In this document: one piece after another, positions 1-5,843 of the stretch
How positions within the stretch are numbered: position 1 is the first letter of the stretch
How the letters are laid out: each line of letters opens with the position of its first letter
Assembly: GCA_902803635.1 (NCBI GenBank)
Contig: CADCQU010000167.1
Span: forward strand, 1 to 6,749
Direction: 5' to 3'
Source: an uncultured Lachnospiraceae bacterium
GTDB taxonomy: Bacteria > Bacillota > Clostridia > Lachnospirales > Lachnospiraceae
DNA: 6,749 nucleotides
Program-made: the position numbers and the translations under genes
Notes under the pieces: model-generated
What the model was told of the DNA's origin: nothing
Databases searched by the model: none
Seen by the model: only the letters and a program-made list of their open reading frames with translations

Positions 1-1
1 C

Positions 2-79
2 GTACTCCCCAATTACAAAACCCAGGTCGCCTGGCTGAAGAAGAACGGCCCTGCCATCATGGCCCGCGTCCCGCGGTGA
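2..79 (+). CDS. C-terminal fragment of an upstream gene (partial, cut by window start)
   Basis: An open frame enters at the left edge and ends at TGA 77-79. It gives 25 residues ending in KKNGPAIMARVPR. The mix of a Tyr-Lys segment, a Trp and a Lys-Lys-Asn-Gly turn reads like a genuine soluble protein C-terminus, and codon choice (AAG, GCC, CGC) matches the genes downstream. Only 37 bases separate this stop from the start of the dihydrouridine synthase, on the same strand and with no visible terminator, so the two are probably cotranscribed. The family cannot be recognised from so short a tail, and no function is assigned. Confidence 0.5.
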   Translation, partial: VLPNYKTQVAWLKKNGPAIMARVPR

Positions 80-116
80 AGGGCTCCCATATTTTTTGAC
101 ATGAGAAAGGTTTCGC

Positions 117-1238
117 ATGAAAATCGAGTTTGCCCCGATGGAGGGGATTACTGGCTATGTTTTTCGGAGGGCGCATCGCGCCCTCTTTTCGGGTATTTCG
201 GAGTATTATCTGCCCTTCATCGCGACCCACGCAACCCGGACGCTGAAGAAGAAGGAACTCGACGACCTCGCCTGGGAGAATAATGTTATTCCCGGGGAAG
301 CCGTACAGTCTTCGGCGGCTTCCACAGAGACTTTGATTGTTTCTGGGTTTTCAAATACCTCTGCCGTTTCTGCGGAAGCCATACAGCCTACGGCGGCGTC
401 TCGGTTCTTGATGAATACGGAAGATACCATAGTCGTGCCGCAGCTCCTAACCAAGAACGCCGACGATTGCCTCTGGTATCTCTCGGAGTTCCGGCAGATG
501 GGCTATCGGAAGGTGAACCTCAACTTCGGTTGTCCCTCGCCCACGGTAACCGCAAAAGGGAAGGGCGCGGCCATCCTCGGCGACCTCGAAGGACTTCGAA
601 GACTCCTTGATGGCATCTTCTCCGGGAATCCCGGCGTTCGCATTTCCGTAAAAACACGGCTTGGCATCGCGGAGATGAGCGAATTTTCCGAGATTCTTCC
701 TATATATAATAGCTTCCCACTCGACGAGCTCATCGTCCACGGCCGAACCCTCGCCGAGACCTACCAGGGAAACGGCCATCCCGAACTCCTCCCCGAGATT
801 GCAGCGCTTTGCAAATGCCCGCTCAGTTACAATGGGAACATCTTTTTCCCGGAGGACGCTATGCGGGTGAAAATTCTCGCCCCGCAGGGTCTTTCCGCCT
901 TCATGATCGGCCGCGGCCTTCTTCGGAACCCGGCTCTTGCAAGGGAGATCGCGGGCGGGCCACCGCTTACGGATGAGGAGCTTTCCCGTTTCCTCACGGC
1001 CGTCTACCAGGGCTATCGTGAGACCCTCCCCGGCCCGGTACCGGTTCTTGGGCGGATGAAGGAGCTCTGGTTCTACGTCGAGGACCTCTACGAGGCCCCC
1101 GAACCCGGCACGGAGGCCTTCCGGCAGCTGCGTAACCTTCGCAAAGCCCGCGCCTTCCCCGCCTACGAGGCCGCCCAGGCCGCCTTCTTCGCCAAGCCCC
1201 CCGCCCGCAAGCAAGGCAAGGCCCGTTGGCAAATGTGA
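117..1238 (+). CDS. dus: tRNA-dihydrouridine synthase family protein with an N-terminal insert
   Basis: This cytoplasmic flavoenzyme family uses NADPH and FMN to reduce specific uridines in tRNA to dihydrouridine. The sequence shows the family hallmarks in order: APMEGITGYVFR at residues 6-17 (FMN-binding start of the TIM barrel), NLNFGCPSP at 134-142 with the expected catalytic Cys139, VRISVKTRLGI at 174-184 with phosphate-binding Lys179, LIVHGRT at 205-211 with His208, YNGNIF at 238-243, and IGRGLLRNPAL at 264-274. The start is supported by AAAGG six bases upstream. Members usually run from the KKKELDDLAPENN-type segment straight into the VVPQLL strand. Here about 50 Ser/Thr/Ala-rich residues (about 56-105) lie between them, giving 373 residues against a usual 310-330. 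The C-terminus is Ala/Pro/Lys-rich. Which tRNA position it modifies cannot be told. Family assignment is near certain. Confidence 0.95.
   Translation: MKIEFAPMEGITGYVFRRAHRALFSGISEYYLPFIATHATRTLKKKELDDLAWENNVIPGEAVQSSAASTETLIVSGFSNTSAVSAEAIQPTAASRFLMNTEDTIVVPQLLTKNADDCLWYLSEFRQMGYRKVNLNFGCPSPTVTAKGKGAAILGDLEGLRRLLDGIFSGNPGVRISVKTRLGIAEMSEFSEILPIYNSFPLDELIVHGRTLAETYQGNGHPELLPEIAALCKCPLSYNGNIFFPEDAMRVKILAPQGLSAFMIGRGLLRNPALAREIAGGPPLTDEELSRFLTAVYQGYRETLPGPVPVLGRMKELWFYVEDLYEAPEPGTEAFRQLRNLRKARAFPAYEAAQAAFFAKPPARKQGKARWQM
282..435 (+). repeat. In-frame insert in dus containing a 26-bp imperfect direct repeat
   Basis: Two copies of a 26-base word lie at 297-322 and 375-400. They start exactly 78 bases apart, match at 22 of 26 positions, and share the reading frame. 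They encode EAVQSSAAS and EAIQPTAAS. The first copy can also fold, with GAAGCCG (297-303) pairing with CGGCTTC (316-322). Bases 301-420 contain about 52 percent G+C by hand count, against about 63 percent in 541-600 of the same gene, and the middle part (331-360) is notably AT-rich. The segment sits between two conserved parts of the dihydrouridine synthase barrel and leaves the frame open. It is either a tandem-duplicated surface loop or a small inserted element. The boundaries are approximate. Confidence 0.6.
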
Positions 1239-1250
1239 GAAGTATTTGTA

Positions 1251-1316
1251 GCCCCTCTCCGTCACACTTGGCTCCCCCTAAGGGGGAGCTGTCGGCGAAG
1301 CCGACTGAGAGGGGGC
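1251..1316. repeat. Palindromic intergenic repeat, copy 1 (cloverleaf-like)
   Basis: The outer arms GCCCCTCTC (1251-1259) and GAGAGGGGGC (1307-1316) pair with one bulged G. They enclose two perfect hairpins: GCTCCCCCT/AGGGGGAGC (1271-1279/1281-1289, one-base loop) and GTCGGC/GCCGAC (1291-1296/1300-1305, GAA loop). The result is a three-way-junction shape, as expected for a non-autonomous REP- or MITE-like element. GC-rich repeats of this style are common between genes in gut Firmicutes. It starts 12 bases after the dus stop and has no T-tract, so it is not a typical terminator, although it may protect the 3' end of the transcript. No transposase is nearby. Confidence 0.75.
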
Positions 1317-1374
1317 CGACCTATAGCAGCTACAGAATGAAAGGGGATATCCTTGCCGCATGAGGTACAGCACG

Positions 1375-1425
1375 GCCCCTCTCCGTCACGGCTACGCCGT
1401 GCCACCTCCCCCTTGAGGGGGAGGC
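1375..1425. repeat. Palindromic intergenic repeat, copy 2 (shortened, related to copy 1)
   Basis: It begins with the same 15 bases as copy 1 (GCCCCTCTCCGTCAC at 1375-1389 and 1251-1265). Two hairpins follow: CACGGC/GCCGTG (1387-1392/1396-1401, TAC loop) and CCTCCCCCT/AGGGGGAGG (1405-1413/1416-1424). Compared with copy 1, the two hairpin types appear in the opposite order, and the closing arm (GAGAGGGGGC) is missing. This looks like a related but truncated or rearranged family member. It lies about 85 bases upstream of the AmmeMemoRadiSam operon, so it could influence transcription entering that operon. Confidence 0.7.
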
Positions 1426-1452
1426 AAGAGGAGCTGCTCCATCGATGGAAGG

Positions 1453-1502
1453 TTTTCTTTCATTTGCAGCTGTGATACACTATAGAAAAAGTTACGAGGA
1501 GG
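1453..1502 (+). promoter_or_regulatory. Putative promoter and strong ribosome binding site of the amr operon
   Basis: A weak extended -10 candidate, TG-A-TACACT (1473-1481), has a poor -35 match, TTTTCT (1453-1458), 17 bases upstream. TATAGA (1481-1486) is an alternative -10. The ribosome binding site AGGAGG (1497-1502) is excellent, with seven bases to the ATG at 1510, and it fixes the start of the fusion gene. The promoter assignment is tentative. The ribosome binding site is secure. Confidence 0.4.
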
Positions 1503-1509
1503 TTCTGAG

Positions 1510-2895
1510 ATGTCGATTCTTGCTGCATTTATGGTTCCGCACCCGCCCATGATTGTCCCGGACGTTGGGAGGGGGAGCGAGAAACAGATTCTTGATACGA
1601 CGAAGGCGTATGAGCGGGTGGCAGAGGAGGTGGCCGCGCTTCGGCCTGGAACAATCATCCTTATCAGCCCGCATTCCGAAATGTACGCGGACTATTTTCA
1701 TATTTCGCCCGGAAAAGGCGCGACAGGCTCCTTCCGGCGCTTCCGTGCGCCCAACGTCCGATTCTCAGAGACCTACGATATGGAACTCGTAAGGCATATC
1801 TGTAAAATTGCAGATACGGAGGGTTTCCCGGCGGGGACGCTCGGGGAGAGAGATGCCTCGCTCGACCACGGGACGATGGTCCCGCTGTGGTTTCTGCGGC
1901 AGAAGTATGCCAATGGGAAAATTGTGCGGATCGGCCTTTCCGGCCTCCCCCTGGCCGATCACTACCGCTTTGGGCAAATGCTCTCGCAGGCGGTGGAGGA
2001 GACCGGCCGGAGGGCGGTTCTTATCGCAAGCGGCGACCTCTCCCACAAATTACAGTCCTACGGCCCGTATGGCTTTGCCAAGGAAGGGCCGGAGTATGAC
2101 CGTAAGATCATGAACGTCTGCGGACGGGCGGCATTTGACGAGCTGCTTGCATTTGACGAGGCCTTCTGCGAGAAGGCGGCGGAATGCGGCCACCGGTCCT
2201 TCGTCATCATGGCCGGAGCGTTGGACGGACTTTCCGTAAAGGCGATGGTGCTTTCCCACCAGGACGTAACCGGCGTGGGCTATGGGATTTGCACTTTCTA
2301 TCCGGAGGGAAAAGATGAGAGCCGGCATTTTCTGCAGAAATATAAGGAAAAAATGGAGCGGGAGTGCGCCAAAAAAGCGGAGAGCGGAGACGCATTTGTC
2401 AAGCTCGCAAGAGCCTCCGTCGAAGCCTGGGTTTTGCGGAAGGAGCGTATCTCCGTCCCGGACGGGCTTCCGGAGGAGATGCTCGGCCGGCGGGCGGGGA
2501 CCTTTGTCTCGCTGCACCGGTACGGGCGGCTCCGCGGCTGCATCGGGACGATCCTGCCGACGCAGAGGAACATTGCGGAGGAAATTTTGCAAAATGCCGT
2601 CAGCGCCTGTTCGCGGGACCCGCGTTTTAACCCGGTCACGGCGGACGAGCTAAGCGGCCTCGAAATCAGCGTGGATGTTCTGGGCGAGCTGGAGCCGATC
2701 GACTCGCCCGACGAGCTCGACGTGAAACGCTACGGCGTCGTCGTCAGCCATGGCCGGAAACGGGGCCTCTTGCTCCCGAACCTCGACGGCGTGGACACGG
2801 TGGAGGACCAGATCCGCATCGCCCGCCAGAAGGGCGGCATCCGCGAGGAGGAGCCGTATCGCTTGCAACGCTTCGAGGTCGTGCGGCACGTTTGA
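1510..2895 (+). CDS. amrA: AmmeMemoRadiSam system protein A: LigB/Memo-like dioxygenase domain fused to AMMECR1 domain
   Basis: This 461-residue two-domain protein belongs to the AmmeMemoRadiSam system, for which I know no established biochemical reaction. Residues 1 to about 265 form a class III extradiol dioxygenase (LigB, Memo-like) domain. Candidate metal and active-site residues are His11 (VPHPPM), His55 (SPHSEMY), His120 (LDHGTMVP), His179 (SGDLSH) and the ECGH group at 225-228. A charged helical linker (about 266-295) leads to the AMMECR1 domain (about 296-461), marked by the diagnostic LRGCIGTI at 341-348 with Cys344. The CSRDPRF segment at 367-373 and the LLPNLDGVDTVEDQ segment at 421-434 are also typical of the family. 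Length is normal for the fused form. The radical SAM partner follows within 15 bases, so the two are almost certainly translated from one message. Fusion of the A part with a dioxygenase-fold part suggests they share a substrate. Domain calls are secure and the function is open. Confidence 0.93.
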   Translation: MSILAAFMVPHPPMIVPDVGRGSEKQILDTTKAYERVAEEVAALRPGTIILISPHSEMYADYFHISPGKGATGSFRRFRAPNVRFSETYDMELVRHICKIADTEGFPAGTLGERDASLDHGTMVPLWFLRQKYANGKIVRIGLSGLPLADHYRFGQMLSQAVEETGRRAVLIASGDLSHKLQSYGPYGFAKEGPEYDRKIMNVCGRAAFDELLAFDEAFCEKAAECGHRSFVIMAGALDGLSVKAMVLSHQDVTGVGYGICTFYPEGKDESRHFLQKYKEKMERECAKKAESGDAFVKLARASVEAWVLRKERISVPDGLPEEMLGRRAGTFVSLHRYGRLRGCIGTILPTQRNIAEEILQNAVSACSRDPRFNPVTADELSGLEISVDVLGELEPIDSPDELDVKRYGVVVSHGRKRGLLLPNLDGVDTVEDQIRIARQKGGIREEEPYRLQRFEVVRHV

Positions 2896-2898
2896 GAA

Positions 2899-2913
2899 AG
2901 GGGGATGCAAATG
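2899..2913 (+). promoter_or_regulatory. Ribosome binding site choosing the amrS start
   Basis: AGGGGG (2899-2904) touches an ATG at 2905 directly, which leaves no room for initiation there. It lies six bases before a second in-frame ATG at 2911, the usual spacing. The start is therefore placed at 2911. The earlier codon would add only Met-Gln. Confidence 0.65.
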
Positions 2914-3759
2914 GCAGAGTGTAGTGTTTGCTTCCGACATTGTAAGCTTTCGGAAGGCCAACTTGGCTTCTGCGGCGGCCGGATTGCGAGAAATGGCCGG
3001 GTGGAGGCGTTCAATTATGGGCGGATTACCTCGCTGGCCCTGGACCCCATCGAGAAAAAGCCCCTCGCGCGGTTTTTCCCCGGCAGTAGGATTCTGTCTG
3101 TTGGAAGCTTCGGCTGCAACCTTCGCTGCCCGTTCTGCCAGAACTACGAGATTTCCTGGTCCAAGCAGGCGGAGAGATTTGCGAAGACGGCTGAGACGCT
3201 TACCCCGGAGGAGCTGGTGGGGCTTGCCCTGGAAACGCGGCCGAGAGGCAATATCGGCCTCGCCTTCACCTACAACGAGCCGCTCATCGGCTATGAATTC
3301 GTGCGGGATGCGGCGAAGCTTGCAAAGGCCAAGGGCCTGAAGAACGTTATGGTGACAAATGGGACGGCCGAGCCTGCTATTTTATCGGAATTGGAGCCAT
3401 ACATCGACGCGATGAACATCGACCTCAAGGGCTTTACCGACCGCTATTACGCAAAGGTCCTTGGCGGCAGCCGCCAGCAGGTTCTTTCCTTTATCGAGGG
3501 TGCCGTCAAATTCTGCCATGTGGAGCTCACGACCCTGATTGTCCCCGGCGAGAACGACAGCGAGGACGAGATGCGGCAAATGACCGCGTGGATCAGCCAT
3601 TTGAAAAATCCCGACGGCAAAGTGCCTCCCCTCCACATTTCCCGCTTCTTCCCCCGCTTTCAAATGCAGGACCGGAAGGCGACGGACATCCGAACGGTCT
3701 ACCACCTCGCGGAAGTCGCCCGGGAACATTTGCCGTATGTGTATACGGGGAATTGCTGA
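2911..3759 (+). CDS. amrS: AmmeMemoRadiSam system radical SAM enzyme
   Basis: This 282-residue radical SAM protein is related to pyruvate formate-lyase activating enzymes (COG1180 type). It should bind a [4Fe-4S] cluster and cleave S-adenosylmethionine to a 5'-deoxyadenosyl radical. The cluster motif CxxxCxxC is CNLRCPFC at 69-76 (Cys69, Cys73, Cys76), in the context SFGCNLRCPFCQN. FTYNEP (near residue 119) replaces the usual GGEP-like motif, followed by VMVTNG, DAMNIDLKGF and LTTLIVPGEND, all typical of this subfamily. An N-terminal cysteine group, C4-x2-C7-x3-C11 and Cys21, matches the extra Cys-rich motif of the family and may bind a second metal or a zinc ion. The protein ends in YTGNC. 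It follows the fusion gene by 15 bases and is closed by an intrinsic terminator, which defines a two-gene operon. The substrate is unknown. The partner fusion protein or its small-molecule or protein target are candidates. Confidence 0.95.
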   Translation: MAECSVCFRHCKLSEGQLGFCGGRIARNGRVEAFNYGRITSLALDPIEKKPLARFFPGSRILSVGSFGCNLRCPFCQNYEISWSKQAERFAKTAETLTPEELVGLALETRPRGNIGLAFTYNEPLIGYEFVRDAAKLAKAKGLKNVMVTNGTAEPAILSELEPYIDAMNIDLKGFTDRYYAKVLGGSRQQVLSFIEGAVKFCHVELTTLIVPGENDSEDEMRQMTAWISHLKNPDGKVPPLHISRFFPRFQMQDRKATDIRTVYHLAEVAREHLPYVYTGNC

Positions 3760-3795
3760 GTCTACGCATCATTTAATTTGAGATACAAGAGGAGA

Positions 3796-3831
3796 CCCCG
3801 GTGAGTCAATCTCGCCGGGGCATATGTTTTT
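3796..3831 (+). terminator. Rho-independent terminator of the amr operon
   Basis: CCCCGG-T-GAG (3796-3805) pairs with CTC-G-CCGGGG (3811-3820), including one T-G wobble. The ten-pair stem has a TCAAT loop and is followed by a T-run at 3827-3831 after CATATG. It lies 36 bases after the amrS stop. The minus-strand ATPase gene ends at 3862, so the hairpin may also slow transcription from that side, but its T-tract serves the plus strand. Confidence 0.8.
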
Positions 3832-3861
3832 CAATCGGAGCGATTTTCAATTCTGGATCCT

Positions 3862-5286
3862 TTATGCTTCAAAAAGGTCGTCCAGCGTAAGGACGCGGGA
3901 GATGTGCTCCATGTGGGCCGTCCCCTGAATGCCCGAAGCGGACACGAGAACGATTTTCAGGGCATTTGCCGTTCCTGTCCGTTTGCGAAACACCTCCCGC
4001 TTTTTGAGCAGGTTTTCCTCCGCCTTGCGGGTCATGACAAATGGCCGCTCCGTGCATTTCATTTCCAAAATGTTCGTGATTCGGTCATCCCTCTCAATGA
4101 CCAAGTCAATCTGGACGCTTTCCTCTTCGCCGGGATTCATCCAGGGATAACTTCTGGTATTGACACCTCCAATTCCCAGCGCTTTTTTTATCTGCGATTC
4201 ATGGTGCATGCAAACAATCTCAAAGGCATGCCCCCGCCAGTTTGTGTAGAGACCCATGTTTCCGACCAGCTCGTCATAGCTGGAAAAATCATGCTCCCCA
4301 TTCAAAAAATGGTAGTGGAAAATCAGGAACGAATCTACCATTTGTATATACAAGGGATTTCCGTCCTCCCCACGGCTCTTGAACTCCGCGACGTAGCCGC
4401 ATTTGACAAGATCGTCCACGGCTCTGGTGAAGGTTCCATAGGGGATGCCGAGTTCCTCCCGGCAGGCGGACTTTTTCATTCCGTACACATGGTGGGAGAG
4501 CTTTTCCAGAATCTTCCCGTAGACCGGAGACTTTTTGAGCGTTGCCTCCAGAAGCCGGTTGGACTCCCCGCGAAGAAGCGCGTGCGGCCGGAAGAGGAGT
4601 CGGTCCAGGTTCTGACGAAAGCTTTCGTCGCCATCCATCAAATCGTAAAAGAACGGCAGCCCGCCGAATACCATCTGCGCCTCCAGAATCTGTTCCCGCG
4701 ACCAGTCAAAATCCCGGTCCCTGAAAAACTTCTCCGCATCTGAGAGAGAGAAGGGTGACAAATGTATCTGGCACGTGACGCGGTGGAAAAGGCTGCCCGT
4801 ATCGTCCAGCACGTTCTGGATGATCCAGGAAGTGGCCGACCCGCAAATGACAAATACATAATCGCCATCCTGCGTGCCTCTCCGGTTCCAAAACTCCCCA
4901 AATGCCATGAGAAAATCCGACCGCTTGGTTGCAAACCAGGGGAATTCGTCCAGAAAAACGATTCTTTTGCCGTAAGGCGACCGCCGGACGGCAGGGGCGG
5001 AGAGAATCTTGTCCAATCTGGCAAATGCCTCGAACCAGTCCTTGGGGATGGTCGCTGTCGCATCGCCGTGTTCTTTCAATCGCTGGAAAAAGGCGCGAAG
5101 CTGCTGCTTCGTGGTTCCTTTTTCCACGCCCGTGGCGCGAAAAGCGAAAGAATCCCCAAAGGTCTGCTCGACAAGAAAGGTCTTCCCGACCCTCCTTCTT
5201 CCATAAACACATACAAGCTCGGACTTGGCCGACCGCTCGCACTGCTTCAGCTCCCACCGTTCCGCATTCCTTCCAATCATCCGCAT
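3862..5286 (-). CDS. AAA+ ATPase (COG1672/DUF234-like) with PD-(D/E)XK-type C-terminal domain
   Basis: This 474-residue protein has an N-terminal P-loop ATPase domain with the Walker A motif GRRRVGKT (29-36), Walker B VFLDEF (110-115), and a sensor-like VFVICGSATSW segment (144-154). A winged-helix-like region lies near 255-300 (CREELGIPYGTFTRAVDDLVKCGYV). The C-terminal domain carries E356, D394 (VQIDLVIE) and E408-x-K410 (ILEMKC), arranged as in PD-(D/E)XK nucleases. This architecture fits the archaeal-type ATPase family with a DUF234 C-terminus, found in multiple copies in many anaerobes. Its biological role is not established. An in-frame ATG at 5340 would extend it by 18 residues. The start at 5286 is chosen because GGAGG (5294-5298) lies seven bases upstream and the predicted promoter places transcription start near 5322. 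It is convergent with the amr operon and is a single-gene unit. A defence or mobile-element role is only a guess. Confidence 0.9.
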   Translation of the reverse strand: MRMIGRNAERWELKQCERSAKSELVCVYGRRRVGKTFLVEQTFGDSFAFRATGVEKGTTKQQLRAFFQRLKEHGDATATIPKDWFEAFARLDKILSAPAVRRSPYGKRIVFLDEFPWFATKRSDFLMAFGEFWNRRGTQDGDYVFVICGSATSWIIQNVLDDTGSLFHRVTCQIHLSPFSLSDAEKFFRDRDFDWSREQILEAQMVFGGLPFFYDLMDGDESFRQNLDRLLFRPHALLRGESNRLLEATLKKSPVYGKILEKLSHHVYGMKKSACREELGIPYGTFTRAVDDLVKCGYVAEFKSRGEDGNPLYIQMVDSFLIFHYHFLNGEHDFSSYDELVGNMGLYTNWRGHAFEIVCMHHESQIKKALGIGGVNTRSYPWMNPGEEESVQIDLVIERDDRITNILEMKCTERPFVMTRKAEENLLKKREVFRKRTGTANALKIVLVSASGIQGTAHMEHISRVLTLDDLFEA

Positions 5287-5293
5287 AAGCCAT

Positions 5294-5298
5294 CCTCC
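5294..5298 (-). promoter_or_regulatory. Ribosome binding site fixing the ATPase start
   Basis: On the minus strand, GGAGG is followed by seven bases and then ATG at 5286. The longer ATG at 5340 has no comparable site and would lie upstream of the predicted transcription start. Confidence 0.75.
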
Positions 5299-5328
5299 AA
5301 AGCCACGTACAATATCCTTACAAAGGAC

Positions 5329-5357
5329 AGAATACCACAAAATCCAAATAAAAGCAA
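5329..5357 (-). promoter_or_regulatory. Sigma-70-type promoter of the ATPase gene
   Basis: Read on the minus strand, -35 TTGCTT (5357-5352) is followed by a spacer of exactly 17 bases and -10 TATTCT (5334-5329). The -10 is preceded by TG-G, which makes it an extended -10. Predicted transcription start is near 5322, giving a leader of about 36 bases. It is the best-formed promoter in the window. Confidence 0.7.
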
Positions 5358-5411
5358 GATTTGACTTATAATTGGATTTTTCGAGAGTATTTACAGTGAT
5401 TTATCCAATTA
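5339..5411. promoter_or_regulatory. Inverted-repeat cluster around the ATPase promoter (putative operator)
   Basis: Three copies of one word lie here. AAAATCCAA (5339-5347) pairs with TTGGATTTT (5372-5380). TAATTGGAT (5369-5377) is also a perfect nine-base inverted repeat of ATCCAATTA (5403-5411). The first pair flanks the -35 box at 5352-5357, so a dimeric repressor bound there would block the promoter. No regulator gene is in view, so the identity of the binder is unknown. Confidence 0.45.
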
Positions 5412-5469
5412 GCAGAGGGAATCGCATTTTTATAACGTCGGGTAAAGTGGATACGGAGTAACAACGGGA

Positions 5470-5499
5470 TTGTAAAAATATTACAAAAATAGGTAATCT
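5470..5499 (+). promoter_or_regulatory. Possible promoter with palindrome upstream of the small Lys/Glu/Pro-rich gene
   Basis: TTGTAA (5470-5475) and TAATCT (5494-5499) are separated by 18 bases and could be a -35/-10 pair. TTGTAA is also the left arm of a perfect palindrome, TTGTAA-AAATA-TTACAA (5470-5486), which may be a regulator site. Transcription would start about ten bases before the ATG at 5518, where no ribosome binding site is visible. The assignment is tentative. Confidence 0.3.
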
Positions 5500-5517
5500 C
5501 ATTGCATTTTAAAGCCC

Positions 5518-5769
5518 ATGGACGAGGTCATGGACGAACTGGAGGAGACCTATCTTGACGAGGGGAAGGAGAGCATCTCCGTAGAAGTGGACGGGCTGCC
5601 GCATTTGAAGAAGAAGTACAAAGAAAAGGAAAAGGAATATAAGAAGAAGTACGAGGCGCGGAAGTCCTCCGAGGAACCCCCGACGGAGAAACCTTCGGAG
5701 AGGCCGGAAACAAAGCCTGACGAGAAGCCGGACTCCAAGCCAGGGGAAACATCTTCCCTTCAGGAATGA
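5518..5769 (+). CDS. Small Lys/Glu/Pro-rich protein, unknown function
   Basis: This 83-residue frame has three parts. Residues 1-30 are acidic (MDEVMDELEETYLDEG...) and end in a short strand-like VEVDGLPHL. Residues 31-48 are a Lys/Glu/Tyr-rich stretch likely to form a charged helix. Residues 50-83 are a low-complexity tail in which EKP, TKP and SKP units recur every four to six residues. There is no signal peptide, membrane segment or known motif. No ribosome binding site precedes the ATG at 5518 or the in-frame ATG at 5530, and the frame is closed just upstream by TAA at 5494-5496. Codon use (mostly G or C at third positions) favours real coding. It may be a leaderless or weakly expressed small gene, or the tail of a decayed larger one. 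I do not recognise the family. Confidence 0.45.
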   Translation: MDEVMDELEETYLDEGKESISVEVDGLPHLKKKYKEKEKEYKKKYEARKSSEEPPTEKPSERPETKPDEKPDSKPGETSSLQE

Positions 5770-5843
5770 CAAGGGACGAAATTTGCAAATGGAACGCGGG
5801 TCAACATATCCTGATGGGGGAGCATATACAGAAAGCAGCCAAT

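Noticed and set aside
96..101. Perfect TTGACA upstream of dus, as a -35 box.
   Set aside because: A -10 box at normal spacing would fall inside the dus coding region, and no TATAAT-like word is there. The preceding gene is close enough for cotranscription.
447..1265. Long minus-strand open frame opposite dus.
   Set aside because: It is the antisense shadow of a gene with clear dihydrouridine synthase motifs. Its product has no recognisable domain.
1251..1425. CRISPR array, considered because of the repeats.
   Set aside because: There are only two unequal copies, they are internally palindromic, their spacing is irregular, and no cas genes are present.
3904..4743. Long plus-strand open frame within the ATPase region.
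   Set aside because: It is antisense to the ATPase, which has Walker motifs, a promoter and a ribosome binding site. The opposite product shows no domain.
5287..5340. Eighteen-residue N-terminal extension of the ATPase from the ATG at 5340.
   Set aside because: The predicted transcription start (near 5322) lies downstream of that codon, and a good GGAGG site serves the ATG at 5286.
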